Positions 20,256-31,500 of a stretch of DNA of 64,000 nt are shown here, in pieces; within the stretch, counting starts at the first letter, position 1, and each line of letters starts with the position of its first letter. Location of the stretch: contig CAVQVG010000013.1 in the NCBI GenBank assembly GCA_963717125.1, positions 124,001-188,000 on the forward strand. Reading direction: 5' to 3'. A program made the position numbers and the translations under genes. This DNA is from RYN-230 sp963717125 (lineage in GTDB: Bacteria; Actinomycetota; Actinomycetes; Streptosporangiales; Streptosporangiaceae). Below the pieces are notes generated by a model, which saw only the letters and a list, made by a program, of their open reading frames with translations, did not search any database and had not been told where the DNA came from.

Positions 20256-22588
20256 CTAGGAAACTTGCGCATCTGGGCGTAGTGAGGAACGGAAGCCCGA
20301 CCGTATCCGCTGCCAGGCTTCGCTTTGTATACTCACGCCCTGCGTCACCAGGAGTTCTGCCATATAGTTGTGGATGGCATCTGCTGCCCAAGCAGAATGA
20401 CCAGAACCCACATTGTCGATCGTATTATGAATATCTACGAAACGTGTAGTGAAGCCATATTCTTTCAAGGTAATATGCGCGCGCCGGTAATTGTCCCCCA
20501 CTCCTGACAACTCAATCGCGAGATTAAGCCCCAAAGTTTCCGGAAGAAAGGTTCGAGGAAACCGCGCGATACACAGCCAGTATAGAGGAACTTCAAACGA
20601 ATTCTCGCTGAAGCCGGTCCACTGAGCGAACTCCGCCGAACCGGTCGCTGGCAGGTCAACGCCCATCTCGTCGAGCAGTTCTCGGTAAATGAGCGGATGA
20701 TTGAGTTCAACAGAGCCGTTGCCGAGCTCATCCCAGTATGTTCGGAAAAGCAAATATCCGACCTCAGAGCATGCGTGCTCGAAGTCGCAGAACCCTTGAA
20801 GCCAGCAGCCGTCGAGCAGCCTTAGTGGTGCACGCTGCATGTGCATATCGATCAGCGCCTTACGTCTCTGCGCCGATACAGGTTCCCTGGCGACGGCCTG
20901 AAACTCAGAGAACTCTTTCGCTTGGGCTTCGTGCCGCGCGAGAAGCCAGGAACCCAATCCATCGACTGGCCAGGTCATGGGCAGGTCGGACGCATTCCCG
21001 CCGGCAGGTGCACGCGGCCGGTTGATCCAGTTTAATACATATTCATAGGCGAATTTGCGCAACTGCCATGTGTCATTTCGGAAAAGCAGCCGATAAAAAG
21101 CCTCTCGCGGGGCCAATTCGCAGGCTGCTTGTGTGCTGTCATGGCTGGATGCGCGCAAGATATGATCACGTAACGCCGCAGCATCACTGGCCTGAAATTT
21201 ATGTTCTTGCGAGTCTGACCAGTCAGCGTCCGGAAGCCGAATGGCTGAAGGCGATTTTTCCAGCTCGCCCTTGAGTTTTGCCATGCTAAGACTATCAATC
21301 CAGCGCCTGATAATGTCAACCTCATCCGAGCTAAAGATACGGAACATCGGACCGGACGGGCTAATAATGTCGTTGACAAGAGGGCTGGCATCGGCGTTGC
21401 CCGGACTGATCAGCTCGCTACTAGCGAGAGCGTCCAGGAATTTCTCATGGTCGATCCTGCTCCCCGCAAACCACGCTGCCAGCGGACGTCCGGCGACCAT
21501 ATATTTCCGGTGATAGGCCACAGCCTCACGTGCTCGCCGCTTCAGAAGCTTGCCCATCGCATACCTCGGACTGCTGATCGCGGCGAGTTCGGCACTGACG
21601 AGGTCATCCCATTCCCGAAGACAGGAGAATGCCCACGCAAACCCGCGCCTGACGCGGGTCCGGGTCCCAACTGTAGAACTTGCGATCATCATTTCTACCG
21701 CGCGCTTGCATACCGTAAGGCCACCTGAGCCGTCCCTGCGAGCTCGCCCGGGGTCGAGCACATCCCAACCTGCCTTATCGGGGAGTAGCTCTCGGACGAG
21801 AACTAGGGGAGGCAGCAACCCCGCCGCGCGCAGGCACAGATCAGCTCCGAGGATCTCCGGCGCAAAGCTTTCGGGCTGCCGACTCATTGCCAGTAGAACG
21901 GCAGGGATGCGGAACGCCCAATCTTCGATCCGAGGGTCGGCTGTGAGCCGCGAAACGGGAACGGCGCTGTCGGCGATCTGCAGTTCCCGCAGGAGGGCCA
22001 GGTAAGCCCCCCGCGTGAGGCGCGCGGCGACCCGACCCCGATGTCCGCAGCGTACAGCCGGAGTACGGTCAAAGTTTGCGGGTCGTCGGCGGACGCCGCA
22101 CTGGTGAAACCCTGCAGCCAGGCACCCAAAACCAGCGCCAGTGGAGCACAGGCCAGAGCCGCGTTCCGCGCACCTGCCTGACCGCTAGCCCTTGCTAGGC
22201 CAAGGTAGTGGTGGGACTGGGCACTTGCCCAGCCAGACGCCTTCCGCACCAAGCTGCCAAGGTCACCGATACCCAGATCCGACTCAAGACAATTAGTGCT
22301 CAAGATCTGTGATCGGAGCAACTCAACCGTCTCAGCGTCAACGAGGAAACTCTCGGGGTCTACGGCACGCTCAAACACCGCTCTCCACAGTGACTCAGTG
22401 GCCGGAGCGTTTGCAGCGGATGGCAATGGCGGCTTCCTTGATCTAGCTGATACTCGACCATATCGCGGTTCGGCACCGTGCCTGGGGCCATTGCGAAAGT
22501 CCCTGTGTGTAGCTAGGTCCAGCCCCGCTGGGTGGCTAGTTAGAGTCCCATCTCTTGCTCGTCGTGTCGTGCGACCTGGGCAGGGCAA
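20256..22588 (-). CDS. Haem-oxygenase-like diiron oxidase (iron-containing redox enzyme), frameshifted
   Basis: Two open frames read as one protein of about 750 residues. The C-terminal domain has the helical metal-site pattern of haem-oxygenase-like diiron oxidases, with GVGDNYRRAHITLKEYG and then FVDIHNTIDN and SGHSAW, where H-x3-D and the following H look like iron ligands. Relatives of this superfamily perform N-oxygenation, oxidative fragmentation or alkene formation. The N-terminal part has QSHHYLGLARASGQAG and AWLQGF. The frame changes in a run of six C (22007-22012). One extra base joins GSPRASRGG to AYLALLRELQIADSAVPVS and on to AMSRQPES. The N-terminal start is uncertain, since the first 50 residues look non-conserved. 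Confidence 0.7.
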
Positions 22589-22769
22589 TCGCCGGGCCGG
22601 GCATCGGGGGTGGTCAAGCCCCAGTCATTCAGCCCGCCGTGGAGGACGGACTCACCCCCGGTGACTTCGCCGCCGGCACAGCAGCCCGGACCGCGACCTG
22701 CCCGGCGGGCCTGCTCATGGGTGATCTTCCGCGGCGCACGGGCCAGGGCTCAGCACCGCTCCTGAGCGC

Positions 22770-23870
22770 TCAGAACACTAGATCCGCGGCGACCGCGCCA
22801 ATAATTCGCCTGCGCTGCGCCAAGTCACCGCCGAACGAGAGTGGTAGAGTCCGGGCAAAACCAATGCACAGGTCATGCTCACGATCAGCGAATACGAAGG
22901 TTTGACGGAAACCGACATGTCCAAAGACGCTTGCAGAATGGGGCTGGCCGAACTGTCGCGGTTCTATGGACACACCAAGGCCCCACGAGCACTCACATCC
23001 TGTGAGTAGTGGGTCGGGCAAGTCCGGCCGCTGCCTGGAGATCATGATCTCGGCCTGTGTACGCGAGAGACCACAGCCCGGGTCGCCTCCATTGCTGGCG
23101 CGCAAAATCGCTTGGACGGGTCGCATCATATCGGAAATCGACCCGCTACCTGTCATCCCCCACGCTGGCCACAGGAACCGCTGCGACGTTCCAGTCGAAT
23201 CTTCATTGGAATGCCGTAGTGATTCGCCGCCACCAAACTCAAGCGTGTCCATGCCGAGCGGACACGCGACCGTCTGGGCGATGCACTGCCCAACCGGCCT
23301 ACCAGTAACTACGGCGAGTATCTCGCCAAGCAACTGCCAGGAAACCAGACTTGAATAAACCGCCCGCTCCCCTGCTAGGCCAATTATTTTAGCAGACTTT
23401 ATCTCGCGATCAGCCTGTTCTGGTGATTTGTAAATCAGCTCTACTTCCGCTTGCCTTGTCTTACGATCTAGCGGCCAATGTATGCCAAATTTCTGATACG
23501 GGACCGTGTGACTGAGCAAATGACGGACCGAGCACAAACCGAGTCCTGTACCCGGCATATCGAGGAACTCAGTAATGGGGGTATCGAAGCTGAGCCGTCG
23601 AGCTTCGAAAGTTGTAGCCGCGGCGACCGCCAGCAAAGGCTTTCCGCTGCACAACCAGGACAACCTAGTAGTGGCCGTAATAGGGCGGTCGCCTCCGCTG
23701 TGGAAGAGCTCTAGGACAGGCTCATCCCTGCGGCAGACTCGAAGGGCGTAACCGCAGCCGTCGGCAGCACGCTCCCGTTCGAGGACGCGCTGCGTCTCAG
23801 GAAATGAGTTAATCATAAGCAAGACCTGCGCAACACCAGCCTCCGTCTGACCGCCGGGCACGCCCACCAT
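22770..23870 (-). CDS. Beta-lactamase-fold (class C-like) hydrolase, possible Cys nucleophile
   Basis: The 366-residue protein resembles the PF00144 serine beta-lactamase/esterase family: a nucleophile motif region WLCSGKPLLAVA (residues 72-83), RHLLSHT, the Tyr region AVYSSLVSWQLLGEI and a late H-x-G in FGHVGFRQTF. The residue three before the lysine is C74, not serine, so the SxxK motif reads CSGK. No signal peptide is visible, so it is probably cytosolic. In clusters such enzymes can act as chain-releasing hydrolases, cyclases or transacylases. The PKS and NRPS here have no thioesterase, which makes that role worth testing. The start could be ATG 23816 instead, as neither has a clear ribosome site. 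Confidence 0.7.
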   Translation of the reverse strand: MVGVPGGQTEAGVAQVLLMINSFPETQRVLERERAADGCGYALRVCRRDEPVLELFHSGGDRPITATTRLSWLCSGKPLLAVAAATTFEARRLSFDTPITEFLDMPGTGLGLCSVRHLLSHTVPYQKFGIHWPLDRKTRQAEVELIYKSPEQADREIKSAKIIGLAGERAVYSSLVSWQLLGEILAVVTGRPVGQCIAQTVACPLGMDTLEFGGGESLRHSNEDSTGTSQRFLWPAWGMTGSGSISDMMRPVQAILRASNGGDPGCGLSRTQAEIMISRQRPDLPDPLLTGCECSWGLGVSIEPRQFGQPHSASVFGHVGFRQTFVFADREHDLCIGFARTLPLSFGGDLAQRRRIIGAVAADLVF

Positions 23871-24065
23871 GGACGCTGATACCGCACCTGATCACCAGGA
23901 AAGTAAGCCACTCTGTGGCTCTTCCAGGCATCTGTTTATTCTCAGGATAGAGAGTATCGCTATACGTCTCGGTAATTGGTCGTAAGATGGTACCGTACAT
24001 TAGCACTACATGCGTCCAGTCCGCCAGAGCCTTCACTTGCCTCCTGAGCGAAAGGATTGTATCAG

Positions 24066-25154
24066 ATGGTATCTGAGGTGAGAGGTGTTGTCGCCTGCAC
24101 TCGAGACGCAGCCGTAACGGTCGCCAAGATCCTCGTGCCTGATCCAGGCCCAGGGGAGGTCACCGTCATCGTCCAAGCGTGTGCCGTCTGCTCGATTGAC
24201 CTTGGGTGTCGCTCCGGGACCAAGGCCACGATTTCCCGTATCTCCTGGGCCACGAGGCGGCCGGGATAGTCGAAGCGGTTGGCCCGGCTGTTCAACGGCG
24301 TGGCACCAGGCGACTACGTACTCGTAACCTGGCGCTCTCCCTGCGGGCGATGTCGGTCCTGCCAACGCGGACGCCCCGATGCGTGTCTTAACGCCAACTC
24401 TGCCACCAAGAAGATGAGCCTGAGCGACGGCACTAGCATTAGCGCCAGTCTCGGCGTGGGCGCACTCGCGCAAAAGACGCTGGTCGCGGCAGATCAGTGC
24501 ACCAAGATTAGCGATAAGATTGGGCCTGCGGTAGCGAGCGTCCTGGGATGCGCTGTGCTCAGCGGATTCGGCGCTGTTGTGAACGCTGGCCGCACCACTC
24601 GCGACGACACGGTTGCGGTCATTGGCTGCGGCGGCGTTGGCAACGCAGTGGTAATGGCTGCTAGTGCTATGGGAGCACGGTCGATCATCGCGGTGGATGT
24701 GAACGACCAGAAGCTGGAATGGGCCAGGCAATCCGGTGCCACCTACATTGTGAATTCTCGGACAGCGGACCCAGTGCAGAAGATATGCGAGCTAACCGAC
24801 GGTGTCGGGGCTGACGTCGTTATTGACACGGTAGGCGATTCGGAAACTTACGGTCAGGCCTTCTATGCTCGCGACCTAGCTGGGACGCTGGTCCTGACCG
24901 GCGCTAGCCTAACGTCCTCCCAGCTAGATCTTCCGCTGGCGGACGTGTTCAGCCGTGGCGGATGCCTGAAATCTTCTCGGTATGACCTCTGCCTACCCGA
25001 GCGCTATCTGCCGATGCTGACCGATCTCTACCTGCAGGACAAGCTGCCTTTGGAGAACCTCGTGTCCGAGACCATCACGCTCGAAGATGTGGACGGCGCA
25101 TTGGACCTAGTAAGGGGCGGTCAGGTCCTCAGGAGTGTCGGTACCCTCCCGTGA
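24066..25154 (+). CDS. Zinc-dependent alcohol dehydrogenase (MDR family), two apparent frameshifts
   Basis: The gene encodes an approximately 360-residue medium-chain dehydrogenase. Catalytic zinc ligands are in ACAVCSIDLG and LGHEAAG, the structural-zinc loop is PCGRCRSCQRGRPDAC, and the NAD(P) fold has VIGCGGVGNAV. The frame changes at about 24218 (GGGACC where GGGGACC would restore RSGDQGHDFPYLLGHEAAGI) and again at about 24290, returning to GVAPGDYVLVTW. The ATG at 24066 follows AAAGGA by ten bases. It would oxidise an alcohol or reduce an aldehyde in the cluster pathway. Two one-base lesions within 80 bp could be errors or real inactivation. Confidence 0.75.
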
Positions 25155-25219
25155 GCGCGTAGGAGAGCCAGCGCCTTTGCCGACCGCGCCGCCGCGACAG
25201 GCGACCATACTGTATTGAG

Positions 25220-26300
25220 GTGCTTGCTATCCAGACAGATATCCGAACCAGCCGCGAACGCTGTCTGGCCGAATTGCCAGCTGCCACATGGCGAGATCTG
25301 GCTGCCGGACCTAGCCTGTTTCAGTCGGCCGAGTGGCTGCGCGCGGTAGAGGCGGACCCGCGCAGCTGCGTCAGTTACTCTGTGGCGTCGATGGATGGAT
25401 CAGTGGCCGGGGTTTTGCCAGTCTACCCGACCGACAGGCCGCGCGGATTCGCTCTACCAACCTGAGCTGCATTTCCCTGAGCTGGTCCCGACGGTTCCCC
25501 CGGAAGCGGCACGGGTGGGTGTCCTGCTCGGCGGGCGGGCAGGTTATCGCACGGAACTTCTGCTCGCCCACCATCAGAGTGGGAACGAGGTGCTTTCTGC
25601 GCTCGTGCGCGATGCCCTGGGCGGTCCTGATGCTGACCCCTACGGATTCTTGCTGTTCGCTACTGTGAGCGTTTTGGAATCCGTTGAGACCACGTCGGGC
25701 CTGCCCGTGATGTGGCAGTTGGCGTTCGCCGCGGATGCGAACCTGGCTGTCACCGGGGCGACCGTCGCTGACTACCTTCCTTCGTTGCCGTCCCGCAGGC
25801 GCACGAAGGTGCGCCGCGAGATGCGGGTGTTCAAGGAGGCGGGCCTGCGCGTGGATACGGTCGCCGACGTGTCTGATTTGGAGAGCGCGATGCTTCAGCT
25901 TGCCGATATGCTATGTCACTCCAGCGTAAACATGGCCTAGAGGTTAGCGCAGAGGAGATGACATCCGAGTCGCCCGCCAATGGACTTACCTGGGCCGACG
26001 CGCTGTGACCTTTGTATGCCGGGCAGATGGTGACATTCTCGGATCGCCACCGGATACCCCGGTGACGACCGGTGGCTGTATATCCGGATGGGCGGGTTTG
26101 ATTATGGGAAGCTGCGATCCGCCTATGAGTAATTCAATACTGCCATCTATGGGCCGCTGATCTCCGGTGCGGAGAATGGGTACGCGGGCCTGCGGCTTGG
26201 CGCTGGCTCACACGCTGCAAAGGCATTCCGTTGGGCGCTATCCTCAGCCCACTCGCGCACATCGCAATGCCGGGGGCCTGGGCTGGTGACTCCCCCCCTA
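25220..26300 (+). pseudogene. GNAT/FemAB-like acyltransferase, decayed
   Basis: Translations in successive frames join into one acyltransferase-like protein: SLFQSAEWLRAVEADPRS, then LHFPELVPTVPPEAARVG and LPSRRRTKVRREMRVFKEAG, then LQRKHGLEVSAEEM, then WTYLGRRAVTFVCRADGD, then WLYIRMGGFDYGKLRSAYE and FNTAIYGPLISGAENGYAGL. The frame shifts at about 25458, 25920, 25968 and 26050, and there is a TAA at 26130-26132 where a tyrosine codon is expected. Four shifts plus a stop make real decay likely even in an error-prone assembly. The intact relative would transfer an acyl or aminoacyl group. It directly follows the alcohol dehydrogenase. Confidence 0.6.
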
Positions 26301-26414
26301 ATCACGGCGGCCGTAAGCGCGCAGTGCAATGGTGACGAGGAGAGATCAGGCGTCTGCCGGATGCGTTCGACCCGCGGGAGTGGGAGCGGTGGACCTCGAG
26401 TTGATGAGACGGGC

Positions 26415-28598
26415 CTAACGCCGCGGAATCCAGGCGCGTCGTGCGGCTGGGCCGCTGCGCACCACGGCAAGGCGAAGCTCGGATGTCATCGCGCCCTGTT
26501 CGGTCTCGATCCAGAGTTCATCGGGTCTCGGCATCATCTCCGTGACGTCAATCGTCCGCCGCTGGGCTTCGGCCCGCCGGACCAGGGGTGGGAAGAGGCG
26601 CTGCAGAGCCGGGGACTCAAAGTCGATGTAAACGGGCTTCCGCTCGGCCGCAGACAGGGTGAAGACGTGCCGGGGGGCGCCGGCGTCGCGCACCGCCCTG
26701 ATGCAGCGCTCAACTGCCAACTTCGGATCGGAATGCCCGCCGACCAACCGACGCGCATCGAATCTCCACCGTTCCCTGACCACGACGAGTGAGTCGATGG
26801 CCACGCGGGGAATGTGTGCCGCTGGCTCCAGGATCCGAAACCGGTTCGCGACCAGGGCCGTCAGCAGGTCGCCCAGAACCTCAGTAAGCGGAGCCTCCGA
26901 GCTGGGCGCTCGGTTACCAAGCCACCATTGGCGGCGGCGACCTCTATCTCCGTCGAGCTGCATTCTTGCGCGTCCTCGGGCGGCTTGTCCTGTCCGCGGT
27001 GAAGAAGCAGTAACGGGTGAGGTCGGCAGATGGTCGCAGGGGCGGGAACTCGCGCGGGGTCACATGTTCCGAACGCCGTGAAAACAGCGCAACTTCTCGG
27101 CCCGCGGCCATGTCTTCTCCGTGGCCGAGTCTCGCACGGTTCGGAGCGTGGGTGCTGAACGGATGCGATTCTCCAGCGTGTTGCACGCCAGGTGCAGTTC
27201 GCCGAGCACCCACGTCAGGCCTCCCGTCTGGGGTCCCTGCGCATCATGACATCCGGGCTGTGCTGCCTGCTCGCGGCCCACCTGGCTCGCCGTCCGGAAA
27301 CATCGATTGGATCAGCGGAGCCAGATCCTCGCTGGCACGCTGCACGGAGCGGCCGGAGACGTCCCCGAGAATGGCCAGCCAGCGCTGCTGGAAGTCGGAC
27401 ACAACTTCGTGAATGCCCGAGCCCTCGGCGCCCGAGAGCTCGGCGGCAAGCGCGAAGATCATCGCATCGAGCCGGACGGGCCCGGCCGGGCAAGCTTGTG
27501 GTACACCGCGCCCGCCCGATCCGCCACGCACTCCCCGGCCTCCCTGGTCAGCCAGGCCGCACTATCCAGCATGAGCGTGAGCGGCCTGCCAAGTTCCGGT
27601 AGATACTGCGCTGGCAATCGCAGCGTGGCCGTTGACCGCGTCTCCAGGTAGGCAAGGCCCCGCCCGAATGACCGGCCTGAGTTATGTTGAGACCCTGCGG
27701 GGAGGACCGGAGCTGGTGCCGATGCCAGCCGCCGCTGTCCGGCAGCAACGTCCTCTGCCGTGACAGCCCGGGCAAGCTCGGACTTGCAGGTTGCCACGCC
27801 GGTCAGGGCTTGCCTGAGCCGAGCGCTTTCCATGGCAGGTAGATAACTGGCCAGTGTGGCCAGCGCCAGCTCGGGCTGGGTGTCCATGGGCACGTCGGGC
27901 CCGACGAGAACGGCTCCCGTGCCGACCAACTGATCGATGGCCGCAAGGTGCTCCACGTGACGGTCGGCCAGGTCATGTGCACTGCGGGTGCCGTCTACTT
28001 CGTGCCACGTGGCCGCCTGCTGCGCGGTGAGAACGATCTCGCGGCCAGGAGGCAGCCGGAGGACCGTGCCACAGACACAGGCAGCGGGATTGCGCCGCAG
28101 CGGTAGCAGACGCCGCAGTTCCTCGTGACCGGTATGGAAATCGATCACGGTTTCGACAGCAGTGGCCTCGACGTGCACCGTCGCGGCCTGCAGGACCAGG
28201 GGGGATCCGGTAATGACCGGCGCTGCGCCGACGGTACCGAGCTGCGCCCACGACACCGGCCCAAAGAATCCGATGGTCTCGTTCTTGGTGCAGTATCGCT
28301 GGGCGTAATGGACCAGCTTCAGTTCTCGCTGAGTCCGCTTGTGCAAGGCAGCGCGGCCTTCGCGGAGTGAACGGCGGTATCCGAGCAGCCAGGCTTCGGT
28401 CATCGCCTCGTTCTGCCAGGCTATTGCCGCCGCGATCCGCTCGTCTGCCGCGACCCTGGCCGCGGCGTCGGGTCTGGAGAGAATCGCCGACAGCGTGCCG
28501 AATGGCATCCCTGGCGTTCGCAGCTGGGCAACCGGCCAGAGCTGCCAGTTCCCGCTTAGCACAATCGGCGTGGTATACGGCGCCGGCAGTTCAGTCAT
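26415..28598 (-). pseudogene. Lantibiotic dehydratase-like (LanB/PEARL-like) protein, multiply frameshifted
   Basis: The start at ATG 28598 overlaps the PKS stop. The N-terminal 370 residues are intact and match the LanB N-terminal domain, including HYAQRYCTKNETIGFFGPVSW. Downstream, the frame changes at about 27475, 27300, 27100 and 26950. The joined pieces continue with ELHLACNTLENR, TPREFPPLRPSADLTRYCFF and finally KPVYIDFESPALQRLFPP and VTEMMPRPDELWIETEQG, a LanB-like ending. The total of about 728 codons lacks a SpaB_C elimination domain, so it resembles split LanBs and PEARL aminoacyl-tRNA-dependent ligases. It would use glutamyl- or other aminoacyl-tRNA. The many shifts may be sequence errors, since the protein pieces are well conserved. 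Confidence 0.7.
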
Positions 28599-31500
28599 TC
28601 GCCGCCCCAAGGATGCCCTGCACGAGGAGCCTCGGAGTCGGGTAGTCCAAAAGCGAGCCAATGCCGACCTCGACGCCGAGGGACTCTTGGATCGCCGCGA
28701 TGAAACTCACGGCGGACAGTGAGTTGCCGCCGAGCTCGAAGAAGTCATCGTCAACGTCAGCGGACTCGATGCCCAGGACGTCGCTCAAGATCGATGCCAA
28801 GAGCTCCGCAGTGATCTGTGGCTGGGATGGCGCTAGCCCCTGGCTGTCCTGGCCCTGAGCAGTCATGTAGCCGGTGTGGCCGGTCATTGGCGTGAGCGCA
28901 AAGCTGGTCGGCGGCTGCGCCATGCGAGCAGGCGCCGGAACGCTGTCCAGGACGCCGACGGCAGCGACACCGTTCACGAACGGTGCTACTCCGACCACGT
29001 GCCGTCGGCTGGTGTCCAGCAGGTCCAGCAGCAGGCGCGCGGCCTTGGCCGACGGCAAGCCGAGAACTGACGGCGTCCTGGTACCCCCAGTGTTGCTGAC
29101 CTGGCCGGCGTCGAGGGATACTGGGCCGTCGACCCACTTGAAGATGAGACCCCGGATCGTCAGGACCGGCGCGCCGACGGTGTCAGCAACCGTCACATCG
29201 GCACGTACCGACCCGCGGCCAGTCGGCACGCGGCGGATGTGGGCCCAGCAGTGCTGAGGCATAGGCTGAAATGCCCGCACGGCCTCATACCCATACGGCA
29301 GGTAGTGGCCCTCCGCGCCGATCGTTGCCGGGGCAGTTGCCATGTCGAGCAAGGCAGGGTGGGCGAAGTGGTTGCGCAGGTCATCTGCGAAGCGCTCGGG
29401 CAGCCTGACCTCGCACAGCCATTCGTCGCCGTCGGCTGACCCGTAGACCGCGGTGAGGCAGTGCCAGCGTGGGCCAAACGTGAGCAGTCCCTTGTCGGCG
29501 AGCACTGCCTCCAGATCGCCAGGCTTCAGTTTCCCGGCCAGGTAGTCGAGGTCCAGCATTGGCGGCTCTGGGTCGGCGCAGTTGGACAGCCGCGCGGTCG
29601 CGTGTTCCGACCAAGCGTCGCTTTCGGATGCCCGGGACAGCACGCGGACTTTGCGGGCCCCCCCGCCGCTCCGGGCCGTCAGCCAGATCTCTCGCGGGCA
29701 GGCAACCACGAGAGGCGTGGCGACAACCAGGTTCTCCACGACGACACCCGCAACGTCCGGAAGTTCGTCGGCCGCTGCCGTCAGGATCAAGTCGATGTAC
29801 CCAGTTCCTGGCAGGAGCGGGGTGTCGCCCAATCTGTGCTCGTCAACCAGCCAGGTCGCGTCGGGGTGGATAGTCTGGGTTCGTAGCAGCAGTTCACTGT
29901 CGTCTGCTGCGTTACCGTCGCTGGTAAGGCTGGCCGCGATCGGCTGGCCCTTGCTGGCCATTCCTCCTTCTCCCCAACTCGGCCAGTTGACCGCGACCAC
30001 GCGGCCCCGGGCCAGTGCCGAGGTGGACGCGTGAGCGTCGAGGAAGGCATTCGCGGCAGCATAGTCAGCGCTACCGACAAGACCCGTGATGGACGCCCGG
30101 CTCGAGAAATGGACGAAAAAGTCCAGCGGCGGGCGCTGGGCGAATTGCTCTTCCAGGATCAGGCTGCCCTGAATCTTCGGGGCAAGCACCGCGTCAACTT
30201 GAGCTGCCTGACGGATCGCGAGCAGGCCGTCTCCGGCGACACCCGCGGCATGGAAGACCCCGTTCACTACACCGAAACGCGCTCCTATCAGATCCAGGCA
30301 ACGCCGCACATCGCGCGGGCTGGTGATGTCGGCGCTGATGTAATGCACATCGGCCTCCGACCGCTCCAGTTCGCGGAGTCGGCGCTGTGCCCGCTTGTCT
30401 TCTCCGTCCAACGGATGGGGGCTGCGGCCGGTGAGGACCACAATTGGCTCTAGGCCGGTCTGCGCAAGGGCCCGAGTAGTGGCCGCTCCCAGCGCGCCAA
30501 GGCCTCCGGTGATGAGGTATACACCGCTGGGCCGGATGATGGCGTCTGGCTCATCGCGGACTGCCAGAGCGCGCTCGACTCGCAGCCATCGGCGGTCATT
30601 GCGCAGCGCCACGACTGCGGGTGCCTGGTCCTGCAGCAGTTCAGCGACCACAGTGATGTCCGCGGTCCGCTCGGACACGTCGATCATCCTGGCTTCGAGC
30701 CGCGGTTCCTCCAGCCGTAGCGATGCCACCAACCCGGACATGGCTGCCTTAAGCGGATCGAGTGGTTCTGCGCCGGATACGTCCATTCCCCGACTGGTCA
30801 GGACCATCAGCCGAGGATGCGCGCGCCCGGGTGTTGAGCGCATGCATCCCTGTGCGACGGCGATCAGGGACCGGACACCGCGGTCGAGCTGGTCCTCAGC
30901 TATCTGAGGGCTCGGTGGCTGCCAGTCGGTGCCCAGTCCCAGGCCATGGACCACCACTGCTGGCCACTTCGACTCAGGCAGCGCTGAGAGCGCCATCCTG
31001 AATTGGTCACCCGCCTGGTGCAGGTCCATGGTGAAGCCGTTACTGTCGGTGCTGAACTGAGTGCCTTGGACGAGCGGGATGACTGAGTACCCACACTGGC
31101 GCAGCCACGCGATCAGCCGACGGCGCGCCTTCTCGTCCTGCGGTAGGAGGGTCAGGGCGGTCTCATCCCGGCTGCGGGGTCGGACGGGGCTGCGGCGCCT
31201 CGTACCACCCCATCTCGGTGAAGGGTGATCCAGGACCGTCACCAACGCTGGCGGATGCGGGGACCGGGACGCCGGCCGGCCCGGGATCCGGCGATGCGGC
31301 GCCACGCCGAGCACTGCCGATGTCCGGGTGATGCCAGTGGTCGGTACGCTCAAACGGATAAGGCGGAAGCGCCATGCAGGTGCGAGTGCCCGGCTTGTTC
31401 GGCCAAGTAACGTCGGCGCCCTCGACCCATGCCTGCGTGACGGCGGTCAATAGGGCCAACGGCTCGTCCCCCTGCGTGCCCGGCTGCGGCTTCGGCATTG

